Assembly (NCBI GenBank): GCA_903894655.1
Contig: CAITQY010000471.1
Coordinates: forward strand, 1 to 6,028
Source of the DNA: an uncultured Gemmatimonadota bacterium
GTDB lineage: Bacteria > Gemmatimonadota > Gemmatimonadetes > Gemmatimonadales > Gemmatimonadaceae
Reading direction: 5' to 3'
DNA length: 6,028 nt
In this document: in pieces, positions 4,945 to 6,028 of the stretch
How positions within the stretch are numbered: the first letter of the stretch is position 1
Layout: every line of letters begins with the position of its first letter
The notes under the pieces: model-generated
Seen by the model: the letters and a program-made list of their open reading frames with translations, nothing else
Told to the model about the DNA's origin: nothing
Database searches by the model: none
Program-made: the position numbers and the translations under genes

Positions 4945-6028
4945 CTACCCGGCCAGGATCGGCAGATGTCGGATTTTTTCCTGCCATTCGCGCGGGCCGG
5001 TCTCGTGCACGTTGCTGCCGGCCGCATCGACCGCCACCGTGACCGGCATGTCCTCCACCTCGAACTCGTAGATCGCCTCCATGCCCAGGTCCTCGAACGC
5101 CACCACGCGTGACGAGCGAATCGCCTTGGACACCAGATAGGCCGCGCCACCCACCGCCATCAGATACGCGGCCTTGTGCTTGCGAATCGCTTCGAGCCCG
5201 ACCGGACCACGCTCGGCCTTGCCGATCATCGAGATCAGCCCCGTTTTGGCCAGCATCATCTCCGTGTAGTTGTCCATGCGCGTGGCCGTGGTGGGGCCGG
5301 CAGGGCCCACTGCTTCATCGCGCACCGGATCGACCGGGCCCACGTAGTAGATCACGCGATTGGTGAAGTCGACGCCCTCGGGCAGCCCCTCGCCCTTCGC
5401 GAATAGATCGGCAATCCGCTTGTGGGCCGCGTCGCGACCGGTGAGCAGCTTGCCGCTGAGCAGCAGCCGATCGCCAGCCGTCCACGTGGCCACGATCTGG
5501 GGGGTGAGCGTGTCGAGGTCCACACGCTTGGCGTTTACATCGGGGCGCCAGGTGACATTGGGCCAGTCGGACAGGCTCGGCACCGGCAACGTCACCGCGC
5601 CGCTGCCATCGAGCGTGAAGTGCGCGTGACGGGTGGCGGCGCAGTTCGGGATCATCGCGATCGGCTTCGACGCGGCGTGCGTGGGGTAATCGAAAATCTT
5701 CACGTCGAGCACGGTGGAAAGACCACCGAGGCCCTGCGCACCGATCCCAAGCGCGTTGATCTTGTCGCACAGCTCGATACGCAGCTCTTCGATCTTGTTC
5801 TGCGGACCGCGTGCCTTGAGCTGCGTCATGTCGATGTGCTCCATCAGCGATTCCTTCGCCATGAGCATGGCCTTCTCCGCCGTGCCACCGATGCCGATGC
5901 CGAGCATACCCGGTGGGCACCAGCCGGCGCCCATGAGGGGCACCGTCTTCATGACCCAGTCCACGATCGAGTCATTCGGGTTGAGCATGGCGAACTTCGA
6001 CTTGTTCTCCGAGCCGCCGCCCTTGGCC
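4945..6028 (-). CDS. fumA: Class I fumarate hydratase, 4Fe-4S type (5' end cut off by window edge)
   Basis: Catalyses reversible hydration of fumarate to (S)-malate in the cytoplasm (TCA cycle). The visible 360 residues are the C-terminal two thirds of a protein that is about 550 aa in E. coli FumA/FumB. The frame is open to the right edge, and the first residues (KGGGSENKSKFA) are internal FumA-type sequence, so the ATG at 5988 is not the start. Two of the three cluster cysteines are present: GWCPPG (codon 5919-5917) and PNCAATRHAH (codon 5643-5641), 92 residues apart; the first lies outside the window. GIGGTAEKA, GAQGLGGLSTVLDVKI and PTHAASKP fill the alpha part. The beta domain follows on the same chain, with LLSGKLLTGRDAAHKRI, YYVGPVDPVRDE and VGPAGPTTATRMD, so this is the single-chain form. 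A strong terminator follows the stop. Class I enzymes are generally oxygen-sensitive because of the cluster. Identity is near certain; the symbol is by analogy with E. coli. Confidence 0.97.
   Translation of the reverse strand, partial: AKGGGSENKSKFAMLNPNDSIVDWVMKTVPLMGAGWCPPGMLGIGIGGTAEKAMLMAKESLMEHIDMTQLKARGPQNKIEELRIELCDKINALGIGAQGLGGLSTVLDVKIFDYPTHAASKPIAMIPNCAATRHAHFTLDGSGAVTLPVPSLSDWPNVTWRPDVNAKRVDLDTLTPQIVATWTAGDRLLLSGKLLTGRDAAHKRIADLFAKGEGLPEGVDFTNRVIYYVGPVDPVRDEAVGPAGPTTATRMDNYTEMMLAKTGLISMIGKAERGPVGLEAIRKHKAAYLMAVGGAAYLVSKAIRSSRVVAFEDLGMEAIYEFEVEDMPVTVAVDAAGSNVHETGPREWQEKIRHLPILAG

Noticed and set aside
4880..4987. N-terminal 36-residue extension of the S9 peptidase from ATG 4987
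   Set aside because: It would overlap the fumarase 3' end, require reading through the terminator stem, and displace a clear signal peptide beginning at ATG 4879.
4395..5150. 251-aa minus-strand frame across the fumarase end and peptidase start
   Set aside because: It runs out of frame through two well-supported genes and through the terminator between them. It has an Arg/Ser/Trp-rich beginning and no domain.
5989..6028. Fumarase start at ATG 5988, giving a complete 347-aa protein
   Set aside because: The frame stays open upstream and encodes KGGGSENKSKFA, which is internal to FumA-type enzymes. The first cluster cysteine would also be missing, so the gene continues past the window edge.

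Overview
The window is GC-rich, tightly packed bacterial chromosome with every recognisable gene on the minus strand, so transcription runs from right to left. The gene content and style suggest Gemmatimonadota or a close relative. The clues are a membrane-anchored PknB-type Ser/Thr kinase that opens with a 'LRQRLTAALADRYRI' leader and carries a beta-propeller sensor, exported S9 peptidases and DUF1028 proteins, and a single-chain class I fumarase. The taxonomic call is inference from recall, not from a search.

Layout in the direction of transcription: (1) 6028-4945, the C-terminal two thirds of a class I (4Fe-4S) fumarate hydratase, cut by the right edge. (2) 4936-4905, a textbook Rho-independent terminator. 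(3) 4879-2675, an exported S9/DPP-IV-like serine peptidase with signal peptide, beta-propeller and alpha/beta-hydrolase domain with a complete Ser-Asp-His triad. (4) 2675-1614, an exported DUF1028 (Ntn-hydrolase superfamily) protein with a C-terminal peptidoglycan-binding-like domain. Its ATG overlaps the peptidase stop by one base (TGATG), so the two form a translationally coupled pair. (5) 1613-1296, a 318-base gap with two strong stem-loops, a 12-nt tandem repeat and an AT-rich promoter-like island. (6) 1295-1, a Ser/Thr protein kinase with one transmembrane helix and the start of a PD40/TolB-like propeller, cut by the left edge.

Functionally, the fumarase is housekeeping (TCA cycle) and is insulated from the rest by its terminator. 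The peptidase-DUF1028 pair looks like a two-gene secreted hydrolase module that may process peptides or wall-derived material in the periplasm; no substrate can be read from sequence. The kinase is a separate transcription unit with its own candidate promoter, and nothing shows that it regulates its neighbours.

No tRNA, rRNA, CRISPR array, insertion sequence or phage gene was seen. I did not find a clear new multi-gene system. The best leads are the unusual active-site surroundings of the S9 peptidase, its coupling to a wall-binding DUF1028 protein, and the structured 1512-1591 region.
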